A program made the translations under genes and the position numbers. Below are positions 25,910 through 34,687 of a stretch of 42,370 bases of DNA, piece after piece. A model generated the notes under the pieces. It did not search any database and was not told the origin of the DNA. It worked only from the letters and a program-made list of their open reading frames with translations. Position 1 is the stretch's first letter, and the number at the start of each line of letters is the position of its first letter. The stretch is taken from positions 1-42,370 of the forward strand of contig JACRLJ010000074.1 of the NCBI GenBank assembly GCA_016215105.1. Reading direction: 5' to 3'. The DNA is from Candidatus Hydrogenedentota bacterium. GTDB taxonomy: Bacteria > Hydrogenedentota > Hydrogenedentia > Hydrogenedentales > SLHB01.

Positions 25910-26755
25910 ATGCGCACACTTATATTAGGTTCAAAGGGCCAACTGGGTCGAGAGCTGCTGCGGGTCTTTGCCGTGGATGGCCCGGCTCAGGGCGTGGATC
26001 TGCCTGAACTGGATATCTCCAACGCGGTGGCCGTGGCGCGGCTCTTGGATGGCGCTGCGCCCGACCTCATCATCAATGCCGCCGCGTACACGAATGTCGA
26101 AGCCGCCGAGGAGGATCGCGAGGCCGCGTTTCGGGCCAACGAGGACGGCGCCCGGCACGTGGCCGAGGCGGCGTCAATCCGCAAGGTCCCCGTCGTCTAT
26201 TACAGCACCGACTATGTGTTTGGCGGCTCAAAGACCACGCCCTACGAGCCGCAAGACGCCATTTCGCCAATAGGGGTCTACGCCAAGTCCAAGGCCGCCG
26301 GGGAAAAGGCCACGGTCGGCGCGAACCCTAGGCATTTCATTATTCGCACTGCATGGCTCTACGGTCCCGGCGGCAACAATTTCGTCGAAAAGATTCTGCG
26401 CGCGGCCGGGACACGGCCGGAATTGCGCGTGGTGTCAGACGAGGTAGGTTCGCCGACCCATACCGAGGACTTGGCTCAAGCAACACGCGCATTGTGCAAG
26501 ACCGTCGCCTTCGGGGTATACCACGCAGTCAACGAGGGTTCCTGTTCGCGCTTCGAGTTTGCCCAGGCCATTTTGAGCCTGGCGGGTGTTAAAACGCCGG
26601 TAAAGCCGTGCATGTCGTCGGAATTTCCTACCAAGGCCGAGAGGCCCCTCTACTCCGTGTTGTCCAACGCGAAACTCGAGCGGGTGTGTGGCCACCGTAT
26701 GCGTCCCTGGAAAGCGGCGCTCGAACGTTACTTGCAGCGAAGGGAGAACTCCTAA
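25910..26755 (+). CDS. rmlD: dTDP-4-dehydrorhamnose reductase RmlD
   Basis: A 281-residue extended SDR that reduces dTDP-4-keto-L-rhamnose to dTDP-L-rhamnose, the last step of rhamnose donor synthesis. It has the nucleotide site ILGSKGQLGRELL (GxxGxxG), LDISNA, PDLIINAAAYTNVEAAE, STDYVFGG, catalytic YAKSK with tyrosine and lysine, and the RTAWLYGPGGNNFV and SDEVGSPTHTEDLA blocks of RmlD. Start ATG 25910 (GAGGGGAT just upstream), not the in-frame codon at 25856 inside the promoter. Its stop overlaps the rmlB start by one base (TAATG), so both are translated from one message. RmlC and RmlA are not here, so the pathway must be completed elsewhere. Confidence 0.92.
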   Translation: MRTLILGSKGQLGRELLRVFAVDGPAQGVDLPELDISNAVAVARLLDGAAPDLIINAAAYTNVEAAEEDREAAFRANEDGARHVAEAASIRKVPVVYYSTDYVFGGSKTTPYEPQDAISPIGVYAKSKAAGEKATVGANPRHFIIRTAWLYGPGGNNFVEKILRAAGTRPELRVVSDEVGSPTHTEDLAQATRALCKTVAFGVYHAVNEGSCSRFEFAQAILSLAGVKTPVKPCMSSEFPTKAERPLYSVLSNAKLERVCGHRMRPWKAALERYLQRRENS

Positions 26756-27753
26756 TGAAGCGAATCATGGTCACCGGCGGAGCGGGATTCATCGGCTCTG
26801 CGTTCGTGCGCTACCAGTTGCGAACCTATCCTGACGTCCATATCGTCAACTTCGACAAACTAACCTACGCCGGAAACCTGAACAACGTCAAAGGGGTCGA
26901 CGAAACAAGGCATACCTTTGTGCGCGGTGACATCGCCGACGCCGAGGCTGTCATGTCGGCCATGAAGGATTGCGACGCCGTAGTCAATTTCGCCGCCGAG
27001 ACCCACGTGGATCGAAGCATCATGGCCGCCGCAGACTTCATCGACACCGACGTTCGCGGCGTGCATAACATCGTCGAGGCCGCCAAGGCGCTGGGAACCA
27101 AGCGGGTCTTGCTGGTTTCGACAGATGAAGTCTATGGAAGTATCGCGAAAGGCTCGTTCAAGGAAACGGACCCCATGGGGCCGCGCAATCCGTATTCCGC
27201 CAGCAAGGCCGGCGGCGAACTGCTGGCGATGGCCTATTTCCACACGCACAACGTCCCCGTGATTATCACGCGGGGCTCGAACACCTACGGCCCATATCAA
27301 TACCCGGAGAAGGTTCTGCCGCTCTTTGTTACGAACGCGATAGACAACCAGCCGCTTCCACTCTATGGCGATGGGAAGAATGTCCGCGATTGGCTCTATG
27401 TGGACGATCACTGCACCGGAATCGACTGTGCGCTGCGCCACGGCGAACCGGGACAGATATACAACGTTGCCGGTGAAAACGAACGGGAAAACATTGTCTT
27501 GACGCGGCGTATTCTTGAGCTCACGGGCCGTGGCAAGGAACTGATCAAGCCCATTACGGACCGTCCGGGCCATGATCGGCGTTATTCGATCGATGCGTCG
27601 AAACTGAAGGCCCTGGGATGGCGGGCCGCGATGGAATGGGATACCGGTATCGCATCCACCGTCCGCTGGTACAAGGAAAACGAGTGGTGGTGGCGCCCCA
27701 TCAAGACCGGCGAGTTCCTTGAGTACTACAAACGGCAGTACGATAACCGATAA
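26755..27753 (+). CDS. rmlB: dTDP-glucose 4,6-dehydratase RmlB
   Basis: A 332-residue extended SDR that turns dTDP-glucose into dTDP-4-keto-6-deoxyglucose, the step before RmlC/RmlD. It has the NAD site TGGAGFIGSAFVR, FDKLTYAGNLNNV, FAAETHVDRSI, STDEVYGS, the catalytic YSASK, and GSNTYGPYQYPEKVLP, NVRDWLYVDDH and GHDRRYSID, all characteristic. Length is normal. It begins on the last base of the rmlD stop and has AAGGGAGAA upstream. Together the two genes point to deoxysugar donors for lipopolysaccharide, surface polysaccharide or protein glycosylation. A new promoter follows 18 bases after the stop. Confidence 0.95.
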   Translation: MKRIMVTGGAGFIGSAFVRYQLRTYPDVHIVNFDKLTYAGNLNNVKGVDETRHTFVRGDIADAEAVMSAMKDCDAVVNFAAETHVDRSIMAAADFIDTDVRGVHNIVEAAKALGTKRVLLVSTDEVYGSIAKGSFKETDPMGPRNPYSASKAGGELLAMAYFHTHNVPVIITRGSNTYGPYQYPEKVLPLFVTNAIDNQPLPLYGDGKNVRDWLYVDDHCTGIDCALRHGEPGQIYNVAGENERENIVLTRRILELTGRGKELIKPITDRPGHDRRYSIDASKLKALGWRAAMEWDTGIASTVRWYKENEWWWRPIKTGEFLEYYKRQYDNR

Positions 27754-27771
27754 CCCTGGGATTTCCACGAT

Positions 27772-27800
27772 TTGACATTCTTAGCCCGTGGTGTCACAAT
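27772..27800 (+). promoter_or_regulatory. Putative promoter with consensus -35 in the 392-base spacer
   Basis: TTGACA (27772-27777), 17 bases, then CACAAT (27795-27800). It is the only perfect -35 hexamer among the promoters noted here. The next start codon is about 345 bases away, so it predicts a long leader or a separate small RNA. Confidence 0.5.
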
Positions 27801-28145
27801 AGCGTCCTCGAATCCGGTCGCAGTGGGGTTACCCCCTGCGATCCTTGGACGGCGCGATGACGTTTGTTCCGAAGTGGGTTGGGAACGGGTCTTGTGCGGT
27901 CAATCAGAGTACTTTTTGCCGTCGGACGAGGTGTATTTTGTTAGAAATCGGCCCCCAGTCCGAAGTTGCAGCGCCAAAACGTGTAACGCGGGGTATGTTG
28001 ACCGGTAGATTAGTATACACGCCTTGCGCCTATCCAAGGCGCGCGGTCCGGCCAATTGTGTGCTTTGGTCAGTCATGTTCGTGGATGGTCGGCCAATCTT
28101 GAAACCTCTAACATCGTGATAGTGGGTAACTTAAAAGGGAACTAG
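27801..28145 (+). other. Long structured leader or unannotated small RNA region
   Basis: No convincing protein gene lies in this stretch. It holds strong stem-loops: 27816-27843 (a roughly 12-bp stem around TTA with one bulged T), 28020-28041 (CGCCTTG, 8-base loop, CAAGGCG), and a possible long-range pairing of CGTGTA (27980-27985) with TACACG (28016-28021). A near-direct repeat around GGCCAAT occurs at about 28050 and 28091. I could not match it to a known riboswitch, 6S RNA or tRNA. Confidence 0.35.
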
Positions 28146-29375
28146 ATGAGTCAACGGTCGGTCTTGATCACCGGCGCTACGGGGATCATGGGGGGCTGGG
28201 TGCTCGGCGAAGCGCTCCGTCTGGGATATGCCCCGATTGCGCTGATGCGCGACGCAGATCTCGGTCGCGCCCGCGAGCGCCTATCCTCCGTATTGCGTCT
28301 GGTGGGCTGCGATAGGTTCCTTGACGATGTCCGTATTGTCCAAGGGGACACACAGGCGCTCAATCTGGGCCTTGGTGGCCGTCGTGGCCGCGAACTTAAG
28401 GCCTCCTTGGAAGCCATGGTTCACTGTGCCGCATGCACCAGCTTCGATCCCCGTTTGGATAAGGAACTGTGGGAAACGAATGTCGGCGGCGTCAAAAACG
28501 TCATCGAATTTCTTTCGGGGACGGATGTTCCGCTGTATCACGTGAGCACCGCCTACGTCGCTGGCGATAGAACCGGCTGCGCGTATGAAACGGAAACCGA
28601 CTGCGGGCAGCAGTTTAACAACACGTACGAGCGCACTAAACACGAATCCGAACTTCTCGTGCGGGAAGCCATCGCCCAAGGCCGCATTCAGGCCGCCATC
28701 TTCCGCCCTGCTATTATCGTCGGGGCTACCGAAGAAGGCCGCATTAGCCAGTTCCTGAACTTTTACAGCTTCCTTCGCTTGGTCGACGTTATCTCGGCCC
28801 ATCCTTCCGCGGAATGGCGCCGAATCCGGATACTTGCAAGCCCGGACGCTACGAAGAACTTGGTGCCGGTCGATTGGACGGCGCAAGCCTTGTGGGCGAT
28901 CGCGGAAAACGAAGGACCCAGTGGGCAGACCTATCACCTGACCAGCCCGAATCCATCGGTCTTGCAGGACGTCGTGGAGTGGGCCAACGCGTGGCTCGAA
29001 CCGTGCCGGGTGCGAGTTGAACTGGTCGAACAATACGAAGAGAGGGCATCGGCTCTTGAACGACTGATCAATGCGTCTCTCCGCTATTACCGTCCCTACA
29101 CACGTGGTGAAACATTGTTTGATAGGACGAATACCGACCGCGCGTTGGGCGACTCGTTTTCGTTCCCATCAATGGACCATGCTCACCTCGACAGGATGCT
29201 CCAGTTTGCGCGGCAGCAGAGCTGGCAGGGAATCTTCGGGTGCCGGCCAGACGGCGAGGAGAGCTCGTACGCGGACCGTATCACACGCTTTTTCCCCCGG
29301 CTTCCGGAAGCCTCCGCCGTACAGGGACGGTCCGCCTCGGCGCGCAGCGAAGATCGTCTCGTCGCCGTAAAATAG
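28146..29375 (+). CDS. Thioester-reductase-like SDR (NAD_binding_4 / male sterility family)
   Basis: A 409-residue extended SDR. It opens SVLITGATGIMGGWVLGEAL (GxxGxxG), has VHCAACTSFD, NVGGVKNVIEF, YHVSTAYVAGD, the catalytic YERTK, and FRPAIIVGATEEG, the pattern of NAD_binding_4 reductases such as fatty acyl-CoA reductases and thioester reductase domains. Those enzymes reduce a thioester or aldehyde, or rearrange an activated acyl group, but this stand-alone form could equally be a sugar or polyketide reductase. AAGGGA precedes the ATG. The C terminus (about 330-409) is poorly conserved, with a low-complexity Ser/Arg tail. It is separated from rmlB by the structured spacer, so it is probably expressed on its own. 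Confidence 0.75.
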   Translation: MSQRSVLITGATGIMGGWVLGEALRLGYAPIALMRDADLGRARERLSSVLRLVGCDRFLDDVRIVQGDTQALNLGLGGRRGRELKASLEAMVHCAACTSFDPRLDKELWETNVGGVKNVIEFLSGTDVPLYHVSTAYVAGDRTGCAYETETDCGQQFNNTYERTKHESELLVREAIAQGRIQAAIFRPAIIVGATEEGRISQFLNFYSFLRLVDVISAHPSAEWRRIRILASPDATKNLVPVDWTAQALWAIAENEGPSGQTYHLTSPNPSVLQDVVEWANAWLEPCRVRVELVEQYEERASALERLINASLRYYRPYTRGETLFDRTNTDRALGDSFSFPSMDHAHLDRMLQFARQQSWQGIFGCRPDGEESSYADRITRFFPRLPEASAVQGRSASARSEDRLVAVK

Positions 29376-29637
29376 CTAGAGGCGCGGCTAGAAAGCCTCC
29401 GATTACCAAGACCCTACAAAAGCGAGTACCGGTGTCAAACGACTTACAGATGCTTTCTGGCCGAACTCCTAGTTTCGATTCGGGAGCGCGCCGATCCCGA
29501 TCACCCGGTATCCATATCCTGCGGGACATCGGGAGACATCCTGGACTTGCAATTTTTTGATGTGCCCCCTCGATACCCGCAGCGTTATTTCCATGGCTTC
29601 ATCCGTCGTGTCCCAGGGGACAGGTCTCGGGTTAGCC

Positions 29638-29705
29638 CAAAGGCGGCTCCTGGTGGATCAATGAAACCCTGGCGCGTATGAGAGAACTTCAAAGGCGGCT
29701 CCTGG
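29638..29705 (+). repeat. 16-base direct repeat
   Basis: CAAAGGCGGCTCCTGG occurs at 29638-29653 and again at 29690-29705, 52 bases apart start to start. Each is followed within about 40 bases by a GTATGAG sequence. No target-site or transposon structure is visible. Confidence 0.6.
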
Positions 29706-29888
29706 CCCACGTATGAGCGTAATTTCATTTCCGGCTAAATGGGCGCTTTCCGCGCGGATCACCTTGACTTCGGCGTTCCAGCGGACATCCATCCGCGTTG
29801 GTTCCGCGGGCGGGACATTCCCACTATCGGTATCCGCGGCGCGTGCGCGAGCGGTCCTGCCTGCGAACCAGACACGCCCCGCGCTGCG

Positions 29889-29917
29889 TTGCAATCTAAC
29901 TCATCTCTCGCTACCAT
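29889..29917 (+). promoter_or_regulatory. Weak promoter candidate before the lipoprotein gene
   Basis: TTGCAA (29889-29894), 17 bases, TACCAT (29912-29917). The -10 matches four of six positions, and the start codon is 243 bases downstream, so the assignment is tentative. Confidence 0.25.
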
Positions 29918-30159
29918 GGTCCGGCTATGGTGAAGCTTGCGGCGTTCGTTCGGGCCCGCGCTCCGGCGACGGCCGGAACCCGTTTGAAGGCTCCTGAATG
30001 GCGATGGCTGTGTCCGAGTCCTGCTTCTTGGATGCTAATCCGTGTGCGAATCGCGAATGACGGTCTGGAGACAATGTGTTTCAATGAGTATGTGCCGTGC
30101 GCAGGTCTGTCAGTGCGCGCGGCTTCGACACGCGTATGACTAACGAAAGGTGTTTCATA

Positions 30160-31413
30160 ATGAGAAATCTGTCTGTAGCGCTAATCATCGCCTTGGTGAC
30201 CGTCGCGTGTAGCGACAGTGGTCCGGTTACCCAAACCAAGGAAATAACGAAAACCCAAGATGTCAAGGAAGCCCCGGCGGCGCCAGCAAAGCTCCCCACG
30301 AGCGCCGAGCGTTTCGGCACGGAACATGCTCATACGTCGGGCATGCCGGGCGCCGCGCCCGCGACGCCTGGCGCCATGGGAGGCGGTCAAGCGGTCTCAT
30401 TGGACTGGACCGCGCCGGAAGGCTGGGAGCAGGCCGCGGCAGCGCCCATGCGCCTCGTGACGTTCAAGGTGACTGGCGTCCCGGAAGCCGAGTGCTATGT
30501 AAGCACGGCCGGTGGCGGGCTCGAGGCGAACGCGAACCGGTGGCGCAAGCAGTTGGGACAGGCGGATTACACCGCGGATGAGTTCGCGAAGCTGCCCCGA
30601 GTTCCCGTGCTCGGCCAACAGGCCGCGATTGTGGAAATCGAAGGCGCCTATGCCGGAATGGGCGGCGGAGAGAAAAAGGAAGGGTACAAACTGTTGGGAG
30701 CTATCCTCGACTATCAAGGCACCGGCGTGTTTGTGAAAATGACCGGACCTGCGGCGGCGCTGGACAAGGAAAAGGCTCATTTTGACGCCTTTCTCGCGTC
30801 ACTCAAGCCCGGCGCAGCGAAGCCGGAGGCCCAAGTCGCGGCGGGCGCTGAATTGCCTGCCGGCCACCCCGCCACGCCGGCTACTGGCCAACTGCCTGCC
30901 GGCCACCCCACCACGCCGGACACCGGCCAGTTGCCTGCCGGCCACCCCACCGCTGGAGAAGTTGGCGGGATGACGGACGGCGCGAGCGTCGCTCCCTTTA
31001 CCTGGACGGCCCCGGATTCTTGGAAAAAAGCCGCGGATCGTCCCATGCGCGTTGCAACCTACACCGGTGGGGCCAACGCAAAGTCCGAGTGTGTCATCAG
31101 TATGCTCTCCGGCCCAGCAGGCGGTCTTGACGCAAACATAAACCGCTGGCGCGGCCAACTAGGTCAAACCCCGCTGCAGTCCGCTGATATCGCGGCGCTG
31201 CCCAAGGTCAAGGTCCTGGGGAAGGACTCACCACTGGTCGAAATCACCGGACCCTACACCGGTATGGACGGCGCCGAGCAGCCCGGCTACATGCTGCTGG
31301 GAGCGGTGTCGGAAGTGCCCGGCAGCACCGTGTTCATCAAGATGATCGGACCGGAAGCCGAAGTTAAGGCGGAAAAAGAACATTTCATCGCGTTTTGTCA
31401 ATCACTCAAGTAA
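30160..31413 (+). CDS. Lipoprotein with a duplicated domain and tandem-repeat linker
   Basis: A 417-residue exported protein. The N terminus MRNLSVALIIALVTVAC looks like a lipoprotein signal with the cysteine at 17, though the -3 residue is unusual (Thr). Two copies of a domain of about 130 residues follow: the first has WTAPEGWEQAAAAPMR and the second WTAPDSWKKAADRPMR. Each continues with NRWR(K/G)QLGQ, LP-(R/K)-V-x-VLG, VEI-(E/T)-G-x-Y-(A/T)-GM and ends HF-(D/I)-AF. The linker (about 230-270) has three copies of LPAGHP. I do not know a function; the domain occurs mainly in PVC-type bacteria as far as I recall. It precedes resB by 10 bases, so it is probably co-transcribed with cytochrome maturation genes. 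Confidence 0.75.
   Translation: MRNLSVALIIALVTVACSDSGPVTQTKEITKTQDVKEAPAAPAKLPTSAERFGTEHAHTSGMPGAAPATPGAMGGGQAVSLDWTAPEGWEQAAAAPMRLVTFKVTGVPEAECYVSTAGGGLEANANRWRKQLGQADYTADEFAKLPRVPVLGQQAAIVEIEGAYAGMGGGEKKEGYKLLGAILDYQGTGVFVKMTGPAAALDKEKAHFDAFLASLKPGAAKPEAQVAAGAELPAGHPATPATGQLPAGHPTTPDTGQLPAGHPTAGEVGGMTDGASVAPFTWTAPDSWKKAADRPMRVATYTGGANAKSECVISMLSGPAGGLDANINRWRGQLGQTPLQSADIAALPKVKVLGKDSPLVEITGPYTGMDGAEQPGYMLLGAVSEVPGSTVFIKMIGPEAEVKAEKEHFIAFCQSLK
30853..30955 (+). repeat. 39-base in-frame tandem repeat (about 2.6 copies)
   Basis: Units start at 30853, 30892 and 30931, each beginning TTGCCTGCCGGCC or CTGCCTGCCGGCC. The period is 13 codons, encoding LPAGHPTTP-x-TGQ. It forms the flexible linker of the lipoprotein and could vary in copy number by slippage. 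Confidence 0.85.
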
Positions 31414-31423
31414 GGTGGTATCA

Positions 31424-32611
31424 ATGCGTAAAGCAGTCAAGCTGACGTTGGATTTCCTTGCCTCGTACGGGTTTGCAGGAGTGATCTTTCTGCTGCTGCT
31501 CCTACTGGTGTTCTTGGGAACGGTCGAACAGGTCAACCAGGGATTATTCGAGGTCCAGAAGAAGTACTTCGAGTCAATCTTTCTCGTGCATTACTTCTTC
31601 GGCAAAATCCCCGTGCCATTGCCGGGGGTTTACCTGCTGCTAGCCCTGTTCACGCTCAATATTATGGCGGGGATGGTGCTTCGGATGCGGCGCGGCCTGG
31701 CGCACCTCGGCGTGCTGATTGTCCACATCGGCATGGTGCTCATGATTGTCGCCGGTTTCGTGAAGTTCAAGTTCTCGGACGACGGCAATCTGGCGCTGTG
31801 GGAACATGACCAAGCCAATGTGTTTGAGAGCTATCACGACTACGAATTGGCGATTACCCCGGTCGGCGTATCCGGTCCCGTCAAGGAATATGTCATTACT
31901 GGAGATCAGTTTACTAAATTGCGGCCTGAGCAGGTGGTTACGTTCCAAAATGCTGAACTTCCATTCGACTTGACCCTGACGGGCTTTGTGAAGAACGGTA
32001 CACCACGCCAAAAAGGCCCGATGGTGACGGTAAGCGCGAAGGCTGTCGACGGGTTCTATATCGAGCCGTTGAGCATTGAGAAGGACGCGGAGCGAAACCT
32101 GCCCTGCGCCTATGTCACCGTGAAAGACAAGAAGACCGGTGAATCGCAGGATGGAATACTGGTTACTTCGACCCGTCAGCCGGGCTTTCCGCCTGTGGCG
32201 TGGTATGCGCAGTTGGACGACAAGACCTGGAAGGTAGATTTGCGCAAGAGGCAGGTGCAATTGCCCTTTACGATTGTGCTCGACAAGTTCACTCATGAGT
32301 TGCATCCCCGCACCGCGATGGCGAAAGCGTTCATGAGCGACGTCACCAAAATCGAAGACGGCTCCGAGCAGCAGGTGAAGATTGCGATGAACGAGCCCTT
32401 GCGGCACGAAGGGTATACCCTCTTCCAGTCGTCATTTGGACCGTCCAACGCCTCCCCAGGCGAACGGATGTACTCGGTGTTTGCGGTTGTTCGTAATCCT
32501 TCGGACCAGTGGCCGCTGTATTCCTGCATCATCATTACGGTGGGCTTGGTAGTTCATTTCACGCAAAAACTGCTCAAGTATCTGCGGGCAGAAAGCAAGA
32601 GGCGCGCATGA
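31424..32611 (+). CDS. resB: ResB/CcsB-type cytochrome c biogenesis protein
   Basis: A 395-residue membrane protein. It has a hydrophobic start with LASYGFAGVIFLLLLLLVFLGTVEQ, a second pair of helices (VYLLLALFTLNIMAGMVLRM and HLGVLIVHIGMVLMIVAGFV), a large extracytoplasmic domain (about 120-365), and a last helix near 370-385. This is the ResB order, and with CcsA it forms the system II haem exporter/ligase that attaches haem to CxxCH motifs outside the membrane. Its start ATG (31424) has AAGGTGG at 31412-31418; GTG 31415 is an alternative. The stop overlaps the ccsA start (ATGA), so the two are translationally coupled. Confidence 0.88.
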   Translation: MRKAVKLTLDFLASYGFAGVIFLLLLLLVFLGTVEQVNQGLFEVQKKYFESIFLVHYFFGKIPVPLPGVYLLLALFTLNIMAGMVLRMRRGLAHLGVLIVHIGMVLMIVAGFVKFKFSDDGNLALWEHDQANVFESYHDYELAITPVGVSGPVKEYVITGDQFTKLRPEQVVTFQNAELPFDLTLTGFVKNGTPRQKGPMVTVSAKAVDGFYIEPLSIEKDAERNLPCAYVTVKDKKTGESQDGILVTSTRQPGFPPVAWYAQLDDKTWKVDLRKRQVQLPFTIVLDKFTHELHPRTAMAKAFMSDVTKIEDGSEQQVKIAMNEPLRHEGYTLFQSSFGPSNASPGERMYSVFAVVRNPSDQWPLYSCIIITVGLVVHFTQKLLKYLRAESKRRA

Positions 32612-34659
32612 AGACACGTTTGTTTGGGCGATGGGCATTGGCGGCGGGGCTGGCGTTGGTGTGGGCTGGCGCAGCCATCGGCCAGGCTGTGGAAAGCGGT
32701 GTCCCAGCGCCGCCAACCGTGCAAAAGCGGACACCCTGGGACTCCGAGATTCTTGCTGCGTTCTCCAAAATGCCCGTCCAGGATGATGGGCGCGTAAAGC
32801 CATTGGATACGTTCGCGCAATTCCGGTTGCTGCGTTTCAACGGCAAGCGCGAGTGCGTCACGCCCTGGAAGGAAACGCTGTCGCCGATAGCGTGGTTGCT
32901 GGACTCGCTCTTCTACCCGGAACTGGCCGAACAGTACAAAATGTTCGTCGTGCCCAGTTGGGATGCGCTTGACGCCGCCGGTATCAAGCACGAGGGCAAA
33001 AACAAGCGCGACCGCTACTCCTACGTCGAGCTATTCACCGGACGCCAGGCGCTGATGACGAAAGCGCAGGAGTTGGGGCACAAGGAAGAGAAGGACCGCA
33101 CGACCACCGAACAACAAATCGTGAGCCTCGCGATGAGCATGCGGGACTTCGAGATGATCACCCACTACCTCGATTTCGCGCGTACGCCGTTGTCCATCCC
33201 GAGTTCGCCTGGAATGGCCAACCTGTTCCCGAACCCCGCCGAGGTCCGGTACGCGGATGTGCTCTCAAAGGCGGGCGTGATTCGTGGCGCCATGGCAACG
33301 CTGCAGGCCGGTGGAGCCGATGTCGATGAGGCAACCAAGAAAAAAGAGCTTGAAAACATTCGCAGTCTGCTGGCGCAGTTGGACAAGTTGGGTGGTATGG
33401 CCAGTGAGCTGGCGCTGTTCCCGCCGTCCGTCACTGTGAAAGAACAACCCGCGTGGTCCGCCCCGGCCGATCTTATCGAGAAAGCGTTTACCGGAGAAGT
33501 GGCGCCGGAAAAACAGATTGCGCTGCTGGGCTCACTCGAGAATCTGGTGAAACAACGCGACGACCGCATCGCCTTCCGCGGTACCCTTACCGGAATGAAT
33601 CAGGACGTCGTAGCGTTGGCGAGCGCGCGCGGCGAATATGGCAAGATCCCGCTCGAGGTGTTCCTATACAAGTCGCAATTCCTGTATTGGAGTCTCTGCG
33701 TATTTGTGCTTGGGTTCGTGCTGGTCGCCTCGTCCTGGCTGGCGCCCCGCAGCCGGATCCTCGGCAATATCCCCTGGCTCGCGGCTGTTCCGGGGCTTGC
33801 CCTATTAACAACGGTCATCGTGCTGCGCTGCATCATTCGTGGCCGTCCGCCCGTCACCACGCTGTATGAAACGATTCTATTCATCACCGCCACCGCCGTG
33901 TTCGTTGCGCTGGTAATCGAGTACATGAATCGTCAACGCATCGCGCTGGCGCTAAGCACGCTGCTGGGCAGCCTCGGACTCTTCCTTGCCTACAAGTTCG
34001 AGCTGCAGCAGGGTACGGACACGATGCCCAATCTCGTGGCCGTGCTTGATACGAACTTTTGGCTGGCCACCCACGTGACTACCGTTACGATTGGATACTC
34101 GGCGGGATTGTTGGCCGCCGCCGTCGCGCACGTATACGTCATCGGTCAACTGATAGGCTTCAAGAAGAGCGACAAAGCGTTCTATAAGTCGCTTACCCGC
34201 ATGGTGTACGGCGTGGTGTGCTTCGGCTTGGTCTTCTCCACCGTCGGAACCGTTCTCGGTGGAATCTGGGCGAACTACAGTTGGGGCCGCTTCTGGGGAT
34301 GGGACCCAAAGGAAAACGGCGCGCTGATGATCGTGCTGTGGGAACTCGCCGTCTTGCACGGGCGTATGGGCGGGTACATTCGCGATTTTGGAATGAATAT
34401 GACGGCCATATTTGGCGGCATGATTGTCGCGTTCAGTTGGTTTGGCGTAAACCTCCTTGGCGTCGGACTGCATGCCTACGGGTTTACTAGCGGCATATTC
34501 AGCGCATTGCTAGTGTTCTATATCATCGAGACGATCGTGCTCTTCCTTGGCGCAGGGCTGTGGATTGGCCGGCGCGGAAGTTCGGACACGCCCGCCAGCG
34601 CTACTAAGGGCAAACACCTGCCGGCGTCGGCCGATTCGAAAGCGGCCAGGGCTCGATAA
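32608..34659 (+). CDS. ccsA: CcsA-type cytochrome c haem-attachment protein with N-terminal extension
   Basis: A 683-residue membrane protein. A signal-like N terminus (MKTRLFGRWALAAG... AIGQA) leads a roughly 340-residue extracytoplasmic region with no recognised fold, then about eight helices of the CcsA/CcmC/CcmF superfamily. The haem-handling WWD motif is WGRFWGWDPKENGALM, with histidines in THVTTVTIGYSAG and in the C-terminal GVGLHAYGF. It overlaps resB by four bases. The long extension resembles that of CcsA proteins in bacteria with split CcsB and CcsA; its job may be apocytochrome handling, but that is inference. It should serve the cytochromes encoded downstream. Confidence 0.88.
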   Translation: MKTRLFGRWALAAGLALVWAGAAIGQAVESGVPAPPTVQKRTPWDSEILAAFSKMPVQDDGRVKPLDTFAQFRLLRFNGKRECVTPWKETLSPIAWLLDSLFYPELAEQYKMFVVPSWDALDAAGIKHEGKNKRDRYSYVELFTGRQALMTKAQELGHKEEKDRTTTEQQIVSLAMSMRDFEMITHYLDFARTPLSIPSSPGMANLFPNPAEVRYADVLSKAGVIRGAMATLQAGGADVDEATKKKELENIRSLLAQLDKLGGMASELALFPPSVTVKEQPAWSAPADLIEKAFTGEVAPEKQIALLGSLENLVKQRDDRIAFRGTLTGMNQDVVALASARGEYGKIPLEVFLYKSQFLYWSLCVFVLGFVLVASSWLAPRSRILGNIPWLAAVPGLALLTTVIVLRCIIRGRPPVTTLYETILFITATAVFVALVIEYMNRQRIALALSTLLGSLGLFLAYKFELQQGTDTMPNLVAVLDTNFWLATHVTTVTIGYSAGLLAAAVAHVYVIGQLIGFKKSDKAFYKSLTRMVYGVVCFGLVFSTVGTVLGGIWANYSWGRFWGWDPKENGALMIVLWELAVLHGRMGGYIRDFGMNMTAIFGGMIVAFSWFGVNLLGVGLHAYGFTSGIFSALLVFYIIETIVLFLGAGLWIGRRGSSDTPASATKGKHLPASADSKAARAR

Positions 34660-34687
34660 TACAGTTTCAGACAACCCGATTTTGTTT

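Larger units (their letters stand above)
29376..30159. other. 784-base stretch without a recognisable gene
   Basis: Short open frames exist on both strands, but none has a family, a convincing start, or a coding look. Features seen are a 16-base direct repeat (29638-29653 and 29690-29705), inverted heptamers TCCCGAT/ATCGGGA around 29490-29535, and a weak promoter-like pair before the lipoprotein gene. It may be decayed sequence. Confidence 0.4.

Noticed and set aside
27801-27845. tRNA-like CTCGAATCC sequence
   Set aside because: The T-arm-like string is isolated; no acceptor stem, D-arm or anticodon arm can be built around it.
29431-29560. Small 42-codon frame starting at a GTG
   Set aside because: No ribosome site, low complexity Arg/Ser content and no recognisable relative.
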